Source: Actinoalloteichus hoggarensis
GTDB taxonomy: Bacteria; Actinomycetota; Actinomycetes; Mycobacteriales; Pseudonocardiaceae
NCBI RefSeq assembly: GCF_002234535.1
Contig: NZ_CP022521.1
Location: 6,060,001-6,124,000, forward strand
Reading direction: 5' to 3'
DNA: 64,000 nucleotides
The position numbers and the translations under genes were made by a program. The notes under the pieces were generated by a model. The model had not been told where the DNA came from and did not search any database. It was given only the letters and a program-made list of their open reading frames with translations. Position 1 is the first letter of the stretch. Each line of letters starts with the position of its first letter. This document shows positions 40,790 to 49,291 of this stretch, in pieces.

Positions 40790-41229
40790 TTCTCCACCTT
40801 GCCGATCTCGAACGCCTGCGGCGACTGCGCCGCGTGGGGGTGCTGGGAGCCTGCGTAGACCTTCAGCTTGCTGCCCATCGCCCGGCCGAGCCGGTTCTTC
40901 GGCAGCATGCCCCTGATCGTCTTCTCCAGCAGGCGGTCCGGCTGCTTCTCCAGCGCCTCGCCGAACGTCCTCTTCCGCAGACCGCCGGGGTAGCCGCTGT
41001 GGCGGTAGACGAACTTGTCGTCACGCTTGTTGCCGGTGAGGGCCACCTTCTCGGCGTTGACGATCACGACGAAGTCACCGGTATCGACGTGCGGGGCATA
41101 GCTGGGCTTGTGCTTGCCACGCAGCAGAATCGCTGCCTGGGTGGCGAGCCTGCCGAGCACCACGTCCTCGGCGTCGATCACATGCCAGGCGCGCTTCACC
41201 TCGCCAGGCTTCGGGCTGTACGTGCGCAC
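40786..41229 (-). CDS. rplM: Ribosomal protein L13
   Basis: A 147-residue 50S protein, with [19 protein letters not shown], the [30 protein letters not shown]-type core (read at residues 38-67), [15 protein letters not shown], and [25 protein letters not shown] at 41229 follows GAGGTAG. It is co-translated with rpsI. Confidence 0.97.
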   Translation of the reverse strand: MRTYSPKPGEVKRAWHVIDAEDVVLGRLATQAAILLRGKHKPSYAPHVDTGDFVVIVNAEKVALTGNKRDDKFVYRHSGYPGGLRKRTFGEALEKQPDRLLEKTIRGMLPKNRLGRAMGSKLKVYAGSQHPHAAQSPQAFEIGKVEK

Positions 41230-41546
41230 GGATCTACCTCGTCGTCGTTCGCATCGGAATGGATGGGCTCCAGGATGTTACTGCGGCCCCCTCAGTTGGA
41301 TGCCTCCGCACCGAGGAACGCGCCGGATCAGCTCTCACCGCGCACCGCACAACAAAGAGGGAAGATACCCGCTGCTGCTTCGCCGGGTCAAAACGACCCC
41401 TCCGCACGCAGCGGAACGGGCCCCGCCGCGGACGCCGATCGGCGCCGGGGGAGCCCGTTCTCCGCGGTCGAGCGGGCCGGAGTGCACCCGCTCTGACCAG
41501 CCGTCACCGCGCACAGGGCGGCGACGGCCTGCTCATGTCGAACGAC
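41230..41546. other. Intergenic region between the WXG100 gene and rplM
   Basis: 317 nt holding the rplM promoter region and the terminator at 41414-41460. No supported gene. Confidence 0.5.
41414..41460. terminator. Hairpin past the WXG100 operon
   Basis: GAACGGGC and GCCCGTTC (8 bp) enclose a GC-rich interior that can pair further. It ends 87 nt after the stop of the minus-strand WXG100 gene. Confidence 0.65.
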
Positions 41547-41837
41547 TCAGGAGAAGCGCGCGGCGTTGGCGGCCTCACCGGCCTGGTAGTTCTCGGCGGC
41601 CGCGGCGAGCGCGCTACCGATGGCCGCGATGGCCTCGCGGAGCTGCTGGGCGCTCTGGTCCCAGCGGCCCTGCACCTCCTGCCAGTTCGCCTGCGCCTGA
41701 CCTTCCCAGCTGGAGACGATCGGGGCGAGCCGAGACTTCAGGTTGTTCTGGATCTCCTCGGTCTGGTTCCCCGCGTTGGTCACCTCTTCCGAGGCGTTGA
41801 CGATGGTGGAGAAACTAACCTTGATTGCGCCGCCCAT
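41547..41837 (-). CDS. WXG100 family protein (EsxT/EsxB-like)
   Basis: A 96-residue ESX substrate. The helical hairpin has the WXG turn at IVSSWEGQAQANW (about residue 44). The C-terminus has YQAGE, fitting the YxxxD/E export signal, and there is no signal peptide. AAAGGAG precedes the ATG. It lies 102 nt downstream of a second WXG100 gene, so the two should form the heterodimer, as EsxT-EsxU do in ESX-4. Confidence 0.92.
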   Translation of the reverse strand: MGGAIKVSFSTIVNASEEVTNAGNQTEEIQNNLKSRLAPIVSSWEGQAQANWQEVQGRWDQSAQQLREAIAAIGSALAAAAENYQAGEAANAARFS

Positions 41838-41939
41838 GGTCGTGGGCTCCTTTCAGTGCCGAAGTTCGAGGTCTGCCGAATGCAGCCATGCGGAGACCGC
41901 ATGGGGTGTCGCGGAAGGTGACGCGGGCGGACCCGACTG

Positions 41940-42257
41940 TCACAGGCCTTCGAGTCGGCCGCCGAGGCTGCTGATGTTGCTGGACTCTTCCTCTTCCATC
42001 CGGGCGTACATCTCGGCCGAGCCCGCCAGGTTCATGCCGATCTCCTCGAGCACCGAGTTGATGCTCTTGCCTGCCGCGTCGGCGGCCTCCATCAGCCGCT
42101 CGAACTGCTGGGCCGCAGCGCCCTGCCAGAGACCGGCGACGCCGCCGGCGGTCGACTGGAGGCTGGCGAGGACGGCGGTGATCTCCTCGTTCGCGGAGGC
42201 GACGTCGCTGGCCGCGGTGACCATCTCGTCGGTGGTAGTGCCGAAAGCGTCAGCCAT
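41940..42257 (-). CDS. WXG100 family protein (EsxU-like)
   Basis: A 105-residue WXG100 protein. The turn is GGVAGLWQGAAAQQF and the tail carries YARME (YxxxE export motif) and an acidic EEEESS. GGGGAG seven bases before the ATG at 42257 fixes the start; the ATG five codons earlier has no site. Partner of the 96-residue Esx protein. Confidence 0.9.
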   Translation of the reverse strand: MADAFGTTTDEMVTAASDVASANEEITAVLASLQSTAGGVAGLWQGAAAQQFERLMEAADAAGKSINSVLEEIGMNLAGSAEMYARMEEEESSNISSLGGRLEGL

Positions 42258-42413
42258 CTGAGGGCTCCCCATTCATGCTCAAGTCGATGTGTTCCGTGGT
42301 GCGACGCAAAGACTGCCAGATTCGGTTCCGCCTTGTCCGACACTTCGGCGAAGTCGTTGCGCCCGTGAACGCCTGTCGTTGCGCCCGTAAACGATCAGCG
42401 TGAAATGCGCAGG

Positions 42414-42815
42414 TCAGCCGAGTATTCGCTGTTGCGAAAAATCGTCATCCTCGTCTTCACCGAACGTCTGGAGCCCGGCGGGAGAATGTGCTTTCCGAAA
42501 CGGCGCGGGCATCGCGCGCCTCGCTTCCTCCGCTTTCTGTGCTTCTGCCAACAATTCCTCACCCGAGGGAAGTGTCGGAACGGACAGACCGGCGCCCTCG
42601 CGAAACGCCGTCGCGGAGGCTCGCAGTTCCTCGGACGTGACGTCGTCTCGCGTCGGCTTCGCCGCGCGACGATCCACCTTCTCGGCGAGCTCCCGACTGT
42701 CGGCGCGGAAGCGGTCGCCCTGTTCCCTGGCCCGCACCGCCGCCTGGCGTCCCCGGCCCACCGCACCGGACACCACGCCGCGCAGCCTCGCCAACGCCTC
42801 CTGAGATCCGCTCAT
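42414..42815 (-). CDS. Small charged helical protein of the ESX locus
   Basis: A 133-residue protein that I do not recognise. It has an Arg/Ala-rich N-terminal helix (ALARLRGVVSGAVGRGRQAA), a middle helical region (ELRASATAFREGAG, EELLAEAQKAEEARRAMPA) and the tail GEDEDDDFSQQRILG. That tail is like the end of the 166-residue protein at 34767-35267. It is positioned between the Hsp70-like gene and the Esx pair, so it belongs to the secretion operon. Confidence 0.75.
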   Translation of the reverse strand: MSGSQEALARLRGVVSGAVGRGRQAAVRAREQGDRFRADSRELAEKVDRRAAKPTRDDVTSEELRASATAFREGAGLSVPTLPSGEELLAEAQKAEEARRAMPAPFRKAHSPAGLQTFGEDEDDDFSQQRILG

Positions 42816-42951
42816 CGCCTCAAGCTCCTCGCTCTCCCCGGCCGCGCCGCAGCCGACCGCCTCGTCGATCCGTCTCGTCGATCTGTCTCGCGGCCGTCGT
42901 GTGCGGCCGTCCCGACGCAGCGGCCCGCCGCCGTGCCGGACCGGCTCGTTC

Positions 42952-44916
42952 TCATCTGGTGACCGTCAGACTCTCGACGACCTGTTCACAGGCCTGTGCG
43001 ACGGCCGTCGCACCCGCCTCGGTGTGCTGACAGCCCACGTTCACCTGGACGTCGCCGTCGAAGTACACGTACCAGTCGACCTCGGCCGAGGACAGCCGCT
43101 GTCGATAGTGGACGACCTCCCGGCCCGCGAACCGAGCCGCCTCGTCCAGGCCGGACACCTCCTCGCTGGCCGCGTCATAGCTTCGACGCACCTCGTCGAG
43201 GGCCCGTTCCCGGTCGGCGTCGCTGTCGTAGTCCAACAGCCACTCCTCCACGACGATCAGGTCCGTGTCCGGCGGCGAGTCGACGGGTCGGATCTGCACC
43301 GAGCGTCGCTGTGCGTCGCCGCCGCTCTGCTCCCAGCCCGTCGGAACGGCGAAGCGGTAGTCGTACTGGGCGATCTCCAGACCGACGCCGAAGGCGTCTC
43401 CATCGAACTCGCCGCCGTCGTCCACGCCGGGCTCGCTCGGTTCGCTCGCACCACCGCCGGCGAGCGCCGTGCCGGGATCGCTGCGCCCGTCGGCCAGGAA
43501 GAACGCGAGCGCGGTGACGAGACCGGCCAGCACGATCACGCCCAGCCCCACCGGCAGCGCCCAGCGACGCAGCGCCGTCGAGCCGCCTGCGGCGGAGGCC
43601 GTCGTCGAGAGCGGCTGCCCGGCGTGCCCTACGGCGGACACGGGCCGCGGCCGGGAGCGGGAGCGGGGCGCGGCGGACGGCGGGATCGGGCGGCCGTCCG
43701 ACGGACCGGGCAGCGGCGGCCCCGGCGGGGTGCGGAGCATGCCGGCACCCGTCGGAGTGGTCGGGCCCGGCGGGTTGGGCGAACCCACGGGGCCGACGGC
43801 GCGCGGCGGTCCCTGCCGAGGGGCGGGCAGCCCGCTGGTGCGTTCCGGATCGAGCGCGGCGGCCCGCAGCGCGCCGCGGGCCACGACGGTCTCCGGCTGG
43901 TCCAAGGTGGTGGGCACGACGCCGATCCGCTCGTGCACCAGCCGCGCGACGAGCGGAATCCGGCTGGAGCCGCCGACGAGGAAGACACCGGCCAGGTCGC
44001 CCGCCTGGAGCCCCGCGTCCTGTGTCGTGGCGGTCACCAGGTCGACCGCCCTGGTCACGTCGGGCTGGATCAGCCGTTCCAGGTCCGCCCGGGTGACATG
44101 GGCGTCCGGGAAGGGATGCGGCATCGGCACATCGGTGAACGTGTGCCGGGATAACGTCTCCTTCGCCCCGCGCACGTCCTGGTGCAGAACCCGGCGACGT
44201 CGTCGGTCGGCCAGTTCGCGCCCCGCCACGAGCAGCTGCCACGCGGCCGGGTCGTGCCCGCCCACTTCGACGCCGAGATGTTCCAGGAGCGCCTGATCGA
44301 TGTCGGCGCCGCCGTAGTCGGGAATGCCCTTGCTCGCCAGCACCTCGAAGCGCGCGCCGCGCCTGCGCACCACGCTGGCGTCGACCGTCCCGCCGCCGAG
44401 ATCCAGCACCGCCAACGGCCCCACGCCCACCGCGGCCCCGCTCCTGGTGCCCGCGTGGAACACGGCGGCGGCGGCGGGCTCCTCGATCAGGATGAACTCC
44501 CGGCCCAGTCCGTGCGCCGCCTGCCGCAGCACCCTGGTGCGCATGGCGCCCCAGTCCGCCGGATGCGTCAGCACCAGCAGATCGACCGGTGCGCCGTCGG
44601 CGAGCCTGCGCGCCTCGCCGACCGCCCGGGTCAACACCTCGTGAACCACGTCCAACACCGGCAGGACCGTGCTGCCCAGCAGCAGTTCCCCCTCGTCGAT
44701 CCGCCGCTTCGGATGCGGCTCGTACCGCGAGGGGTCGATGCCCGCCTGCCGCTCGGCCTCGCGGCCGACGAACAGCGTCCCGTCCACGGCGGCGAACACC
44801 GCGGACGGGACGAGCGGCTGACCGTCGACCATCACCACCTGTGGCTCGCGACCGTCGACCGAGATGACCACGCAGGTGCTGGAGGTGCCGAAGTCGACCG
44901 CGACGTGCAAGCTCAC
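42952..44916 (-). CDS. Hsp70-like type VII secretion-associated protein (Rv3446c family)
   Basis: A 654-residue fusion. Residues 1-345 are an actin/Hsp70 ATPase domain with phosphate 1 (VAVDFGTSSTCVV), phosphate 2 (VLDLGGGTVDASVV) and adenosine (VFLVGGSSRIPLV) motifs. There is no Hsp70 substrate domain. A Pro-rich linker and one membrane helix at about 472-495 follow. The C-terminal 150 residues (YRFAVPTGWEQSGGD..., VNVGCQHTEAG...) are the Rv3446c-type T7SS domain. GTG at 44916 follows CGGAG. It is transcribed with eccC, 53 nt downstream of it. Its role may be assembly or energy coupling (inference). Confidence 0.88.
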   Translation of the reverse strand: MSLHVAVDFGTSSTCVVISVDGREPQVVMVDGQPLVPSAVFAAVDGTLFVGREAERQAGIDPSRYEPHPKRRIDEGELLLGSTVLPVLDVVHEVLTRAVGEARRLADGAPVDLLVLTHPADWGAMRTRVLRQAAHGLGREFILIEEPAAAAVFHAGTRSGAAVGVGPLAVLDLGGGTVDASVVRRRGARFEVLASKGIPDYGGADIDQALLEHLGVEVGGHDPAAWQLLVAGRELADRRRRRVLHQDVRGAKETLSRHTFTDVPMPHPFPDAHVTRADLERLIQPDVTRAVDLVTATTQDAGLQAGDLAGVFLVGGSSRIPLVARLVHERIGVVPTTLDQPETVVARGALRAAALDPERTSGLPAPRQGPPRAVGPVGSPNPPGPTTPTGAGMLRTPPGPPLPGPSDGRPIPPSAAPRSRSRPRPVSAVGHAGQPLSTTASAAGGSTALRRWALPVGLGVIVLAGLVTALAFFLADGRSDPGTALAGGGASEPSEPGVDDGGEFDGDAFGVGLEIAQYDYRFAVPTGWEQSGGDAQRRSVQIRPVDSPPDTDLIVVEEWLLDYDSDADRERALDEVRRSYDAASEEVSGLDEAARFAGREVVHYRQRLSSAEVDWYVYFDGDVQVNVGCQHTEAGATAVAQACEQVVESLTVTR

Positions 44917-44969
44917 AAACGTCTCCGCTCGGTCGTCCCCCGGCACCTGTCGAACTCCTGCGGCCGACT

Positions 44970-47900
44970 CTAGTACTCGGGCTCCACCCAGCCGATCTGG
45001 ATGAGCTGCTGCCCGGTCCGCCTGCTGACGATGGTGCCTCGGCCCGGCGGCATGGCCGTGGGCTTGATGTTGCCCAGGATGTTCGACTCCTCCTTCGGCC
45101 CGCTCATGATGATGCCGGGGCTGGTGACCTCCTTCATCTTGCCGATGATCGGCTCGAAGCCCGCCCTTGTCCCGCCCGCGATGTTGCGGGCCAGGATCAG
45201 GTGGAGGCCGACGTCCTTGGCCTGCGCGACGTACGGCGCGAGCGGGGCCAACGGGTTGGCGCCCTGCGGCGAGACCAGCTCGTAGTCGTCGACGACGATG
45301 AACAGCTCCGGCCCCTTCCACCAGGACCGGTTCCGCAGCTCCTCCTGGGTGACGTTCGGACCGGGCAGTCGCTTGTCCAGGGACTTCTTGATGTCCGCGA
45401 CATAGCCCTTCACCTGCTGCGCCGACGCGGCGTACTCCAGCAGGTGGTCGGTCTGGAGGTAGCCGAGCATCGTCCGCCGGTAGTCCACCAGCAGGATCAG
45501 CGCCTCCTTGGAGGTGTAGGTGTTGATGATGCCCTTGATGACCGCCCGCAGCAGGTTCGTCTTGCCTGCCTCCCGCTCGGCGAAGGCCATGAAGTGCGGG
45601 TCGGAGTCGAAGTCGAGGAAGACCGGAGCCAGCTCGTTCTCATCGACGCCGATCGGGACCAGCTTCTTGCCCGCGGGCTGCTGGAACGCCGGGATCTCGG
45701 CGTAGGGCAGCAGCTGCGGCAGCAGCCGGACCTGCGGGGCGGGCTTGCCCTTCCAGGCGGCGGTGACCTTGGCGACCGCGTCGGCGACGCCGTTACCGAT
45801 GTCGCCCGCGTCGCTGACGGCGTCGACCCTGGGCAGCGCGGTGAGGAAGTGCAGCTTCTCCGGTGAGAGCCCCCGGCCGGGGATGCCCTGCGGGACGTTG
45901 ACCGCCACCCGGCGGTCCACCTCGGACTCGCTGGTGTCACCGAGCCGCAGCTCCAGCCGGGTGAGCAGCAGATCCTTCAGCGCGGGACGGACCTCCGCCC
46001 AACGGTTCGCGGCGACGATGATGTGCACGCCGTAGGACAGGCCCTGGGCAGCCAGCGTCTGGACTTGCTTCTCCAGCGCGTCGAACTCGGTCTTGAAGTT
46101 CAGCCAGCCGTCGATGATGAAGAAGACGTCACCGAACGGATCGTCGGCGGCCTCACCCTGCCGCTTGCGCGTGCGGTAGTCCGCCATCGAGTCGACGTTG
46201 AGCTGCGCGAAGCGGGCCTCCCGCGCCGTGATGATCCCGCTGATCTCGGCGAAGGTACGCCGCACCGTGTCCGGGTCCCGCCTGCTGGCCACGCCGCCGA
46301 CGTGCGGCAGCCCCGCGAGGCTGCCGAGCGTGCCGCCACCGAAGTCCAGGCAGTAGAACTGGACCTCCTGCGGCGTGTGCGTCAACGCCATCGACATGAT
46401 CAGCGTCCGCAGCAGCATCGACTTGCCCGCCTGCGGGCCGCCGACCACCGCCGCGTGGCCCTTGCCGCCGGAGAGATCGGCCCAGAGCAGATCACGTCGC
46501 TGGTCGAACGGCTTGTCGACGAGGCCGAGGGGGACGGTGAGCCTGCCGTTGCCGTAGAACCCGACCGGGCTGAGTCCTCGGTCCTCGGTCTGCGACAACG
46601 GGGGAAGCAACTGGTCGAGCGACGGCGGGTCCACCAACGGCGGCAGCCACACCTCGTGGGCGGGCGGCCCCTGGCCGACGAGCCTGCCGACGAGGACGTC
46701 GAGGCTGCTCGGCTCGTCCGCCTTCTCCTCCTTCTCCTCCTTGACCTCCTCGACCTGCTGCACCGGCTCCTGGGGGATCTCGATGTAGTCGGGCACGAAC
46801 AGCTTCGGACGACGGTCCGCCGTGACCGGGGCCGAGGACGGGCCGACCTGGATGCCCGCGGGCCGGTACGGCCCGGAGACGTAGGACGCCTTGAAGCGCA
46901 CCATGCTCGTCGTGTCGAACTTCAGATAGCCGGAGCCGGGAATCGACGGCAGCTCATAGGCGTCGGGCACGCCGATCGCGGCCCGCGACTCGGACGCGGA
47001 GAAGGTCTTCAGACCGATGCGATAGGACAAGAAGGTGTCCAGACCGCGAAGCTTGCCCTCCTCCAGTCGCTGCGAGGCCAGCAGCATGTGCACCTGGAGC
47101 GACCGGCCGACTCGACCGATCTGCAGGAACAGGTCGATGAAGTCCGGCTTGGCGACCAGCATCTCGGAGAACTCGTCGATACAGATGAACAACGCGGGAA
47201 GCGGATCGAGATCGGCGCCGTTCTCCCGCGCCTTCTGATAATCCCAGACGTTCTTGAAATTGCCCTTGTGCAGCACTTCCTGCCGCCGGGCCATCTCGCC
47301 CGCGATGGCGTCCTTCATCCGGTCGACCATGGTCAGGTCGCCCGCGAGGTTGGTGATCGTCGCGGCGACGTGCGGCGCCACGTCCAGGCCGGAGAACGTC
47401 GCACCACCCTTGAAGTCGACCAGGATCATGTTGAGGGTGGTCGAGGAGTGCGTGGCCAGCAGGCCCAGCACCAGGGTCCGCAGGAACTCGGACTTACCGG
47501 AACCGGTCGCCCCGACGCACAGGCCGTGCGGCCCCATGCCGCCCGCGGCGGCCTCCTTGATGTCGAGCTCGACGAGCTGTCCGTGCTCGCCGACGCCGAA
47601 GGCGACCTTGTACCGGTCGCGCACCGGGCGGGGCCGCCAGGCCTCCTGGACGTCGAAGGTCATCGGGTCGCCGGGGATGCCCGCCATCTCCAGCACGCCG
47701 GGATTGGACAGCAGGGGCTCGTCCTCCTCCTCCTGCTGCTGCGCCGCGCTGATCCGGTACGGGGCGATCCGCCTGGCCAGCGCCTCCGCCTCGGCGAGGC
47801 TGAGGCCGTCCGGGGCGCCGAACCACTCGACGCCGCCCGCGCCCTTCGCGCCGAGGCGCTCCGCCTCGACCACCATGCGCAGCCCGCGGCGGGAGGTCAG

Positions 47901-48956
47901 GTTGCCCAGCGAGTCGGAGAGGTCGAGCAGGGTGACGCCGACCAGGCCCTCCTCCATGAGGATGTGCTCCTCACGGCTGACATCGCCGTCGTCGATGACG
48001 ATGACGATGTGCGGCTGATCGGGCTGCACCGGCGCGTTGCGGCTGAACCGCTGACGATCCCTGATCTGATCGGCGAGCCAGGCCTCGATCTGACCGAGCG
48101 AGCCCGCCATCATCCGGAGCTGCCCGATGCCGTCGGTGAGCGTGGGGTGCTGCGCGTGCGGCAGCCACTTCACCCACTCCCACTCCTGCTTCGTCTTGCC
48201 CGCCGCGACCACGGCGATCAGCACGTCCTCGGGGCTGTGGAAGGTGGCGAGCTGGGAGAGCAGCGCCCGCGCCAGCGGCCGGGTGTGTTCACGTTCGCCG
48301 TTGAGGCCGATCGCCGCGAAGCCGCGCAGCGAGATCGCGATCGGCATGTCGGGCAGGATCGAGTGGCCCCGGACGAAGCGGCGCAGGGCCAGCGTGGTGA
48401 GCGGCTCCAGTTCGTCGACCGGCCCGGTCTGCGGCGGGACGAGCCGGGTGGACAGCCGTTGCGGGCCGCGCCCGGACCGGAGCTGGCAGAAGTCCGGGTC
48501 GTTGGTCCGGCGTTCCCACAGCCTGCGACTGCTCGCGGCGATGGACCACAGCGCCTGCGGATCGGGGTGGCTCCACTCGCGGGCCGCCCGCTGCTCGTCG
48601 GCGGCCTCCCGCGCACGATCCCGCATCTGTCCGAGGTACCGCAGGTAGTCCTTGCGGTCCTCGTTCATCTCGGCCTTCTTCTGGGCCTGTCCGTTCCCGC
48701 GACCACCCGCCATCATCCCGATGGTCGAGATGAGGAACATGCCGCCCATCATCATCATCATGGGGCTGCGGCGCACCATGAACATGAAGGCCATCATGCC
48801 GATCGAGGCCACGATCATGATCACGGGCAACAGCTTCTGGATGATGTTGCCGGGAATGGTCCTCGGCACCTCGGGCGGCGGTTCGAGATGCACCTCTCCG
48901 CCGGGGAGCCTGGGGGCCGCCAGCCGCGGCGACCGCTTGAACCTCAGCGTGCTCAC
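44970..48956 (-). CDS. eccC: Type VII secretion FtsK/SpoIIIE ATPase EccC
   Basis: The motor of the ESX system, 1328 residues. Two membrane helices at about 45-90 (LLPVIMIVASIGMMAFMFMV, MMMMGGMFLISTIGMMAG) are followed by three ATPase domains. P-loops are GATGSGKSEF (first), GGPQAGKSML (second) and a degenerate AEREAGKTNL (third). Walker B segments are LFICIDEF, VFFIIDGW and LFIVVDDY, so only the first keeps the full Asp-Glu pair. A Glu/Lys-rich linker near residue 725 separates domains 1 and 2. GTG at 48956 is chosen because the conserved STLRFKR start follows. It is fused as one chain, as in ESX-4. Confidence 0.97.
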   Translation of the reverse strand: MSTLRFKRSPRLAAPRLPGGEVHLEPPPEVPRTIPGNIIQKLLPVIMIVASIGMMAFMFMVRRSPMMMMMGGMFLISTIGMMAGGRGNGQAQKKAEMNEDRKDYLRYLGQMRDRAREAADEQRAAREWSHPDPQALWSIAASSRRLWERRTNDPDFCQLRSGRGPQRLSTRLVPPQTGPVDELEPLTTLALRRFVRGHSILPDMPIAISLRGFAAIGLNGEREHTRPLARALLSQLATFHSPEDVLIAVVAAGKTKQEWEWVKWLPHAQHPTLTDGIGQLRMMAGSLGQIEAWLADQIRDRQRFSRNAPVQPDQPHIVIVIDDGDVSREEHILMEEGLVGVTLLDLSDSLGNLTSRRGLRMVVEAERLGAKGAGGVEWFGAPDGLSLAEAEALARRIAPYRISAAQQQEEEDEPLLSNPGVLEMAGIPGDPMTFDVQEAWRPRPVRDRYKVAFGVGEHGQLVELDIKEAAAGGMGPHGLCVGATGSGKSEFLRTLVLGLLATHSSTTLNMILVDFKGGATFSGLDVAPHVAATITNLAGDLTMVDRMKDAIAGEMARRQEVLHKGNFKNVWDYQKARENGADLDPLPALFICIDEFSEMLVAKPDFIDLFLQIGRVGRSLQVHMLLASQRLEEGKLRGLDTFLSYRIGLKTFSASESRAAIGVPDAYELPSIPGSGYLKFDTTSMVRFKASYVSGPYRPAGIQVGPSSAPVTADRRPKLFVPDYIEIPQEPVQQVEEVKEEKEEKADEPSSLDVLVGRLVGQGPPAHEVWLPPLVDPPSLDQLLPPLSQTEDRGLSPVGFYGNGRLTVPLGLVDKPFDQRRDLLWADLSGGKGHAAVVGGPQAGKSMLLRTLIMSMALTHTPQEVQFYCLDFGGGTLGSLAGLPHVGGVASRRDPDTVRRTFAEISGIITAREARFAQLNVDSMADYRTRKRQGEAADDPFGDVFFIIDGWLNFKTEFDALEKQVQTLAAQGLSYGVHIIVAANRWAEVRPALKDLLLTRLELRLGDTSESEVDRRVAVNVPQGIPGRGLSPEKLHFLTALPRVDAVSDAGDIGNGVADAVAKVTAAWKGKPAPQVRLLPQLLPYAEIPAFQQPAGKKLVPIGVDENELAPVFLDFDSDPHFMAFAEREAGKTNLLRAVIKGIINTYTSKEALILLVDYRRTMLGYLQTDHLLEYAASAQQVKGYVADIKKSLDKRLPGPNVTQEELRNRSWWKGPELFIVVDDYELVSPQGANPLAPLAPYVAQAKDVGLHLILARNIAGGTRAGFEPIIGKMKEVTSPGIIMSGPKEESNILGNIKPTAMPPGRGTIVSRRTGQQLIQIGWVEPEY

Positions 48957-49291
48957 CGAAGACGCACCTCTCGAACTCGATGTGGTGTTTGTCGCTCGAC
49001 GACATCCGATGGGCTCGACGAACGACCGGACGACGTGATGGGCGACGAGCCGCATACATTCTGATCGTTGTCTTCGAACTCCCGGACGCGAGCCTGCCGG
49101 TGCCGCCATACTAGGGTCGCTCGGCGACGGACCGGGGCGGTTTCGAACAACCAGACCTTAATGCCCGCCCCGGGCGGGAAGTGAGCGACGACAGTCTTCC
49201 GGCCTGCCACTCGGCGGCCGAGGAGCAGCCGCGATCATCGCGATGCCGCGCCGCAGGAGACTTGGACCGACGACAAGACCAGGAGACTCAA
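48957..49291. other. Divergent eccC/eccD promoter region
   Basis: 335 nt between divergent operons, presumably holding both promoters. No clear dyad or coding frame was found; frames extending eccC or eccD upstream lack conservation. Confidence 0.5.

Noticed and set aside
46023-49064. 1013-codon plus-strand frame
   Set aside because: Antisense shadow of eccC, whose motifs are unambiguous on the other strand.
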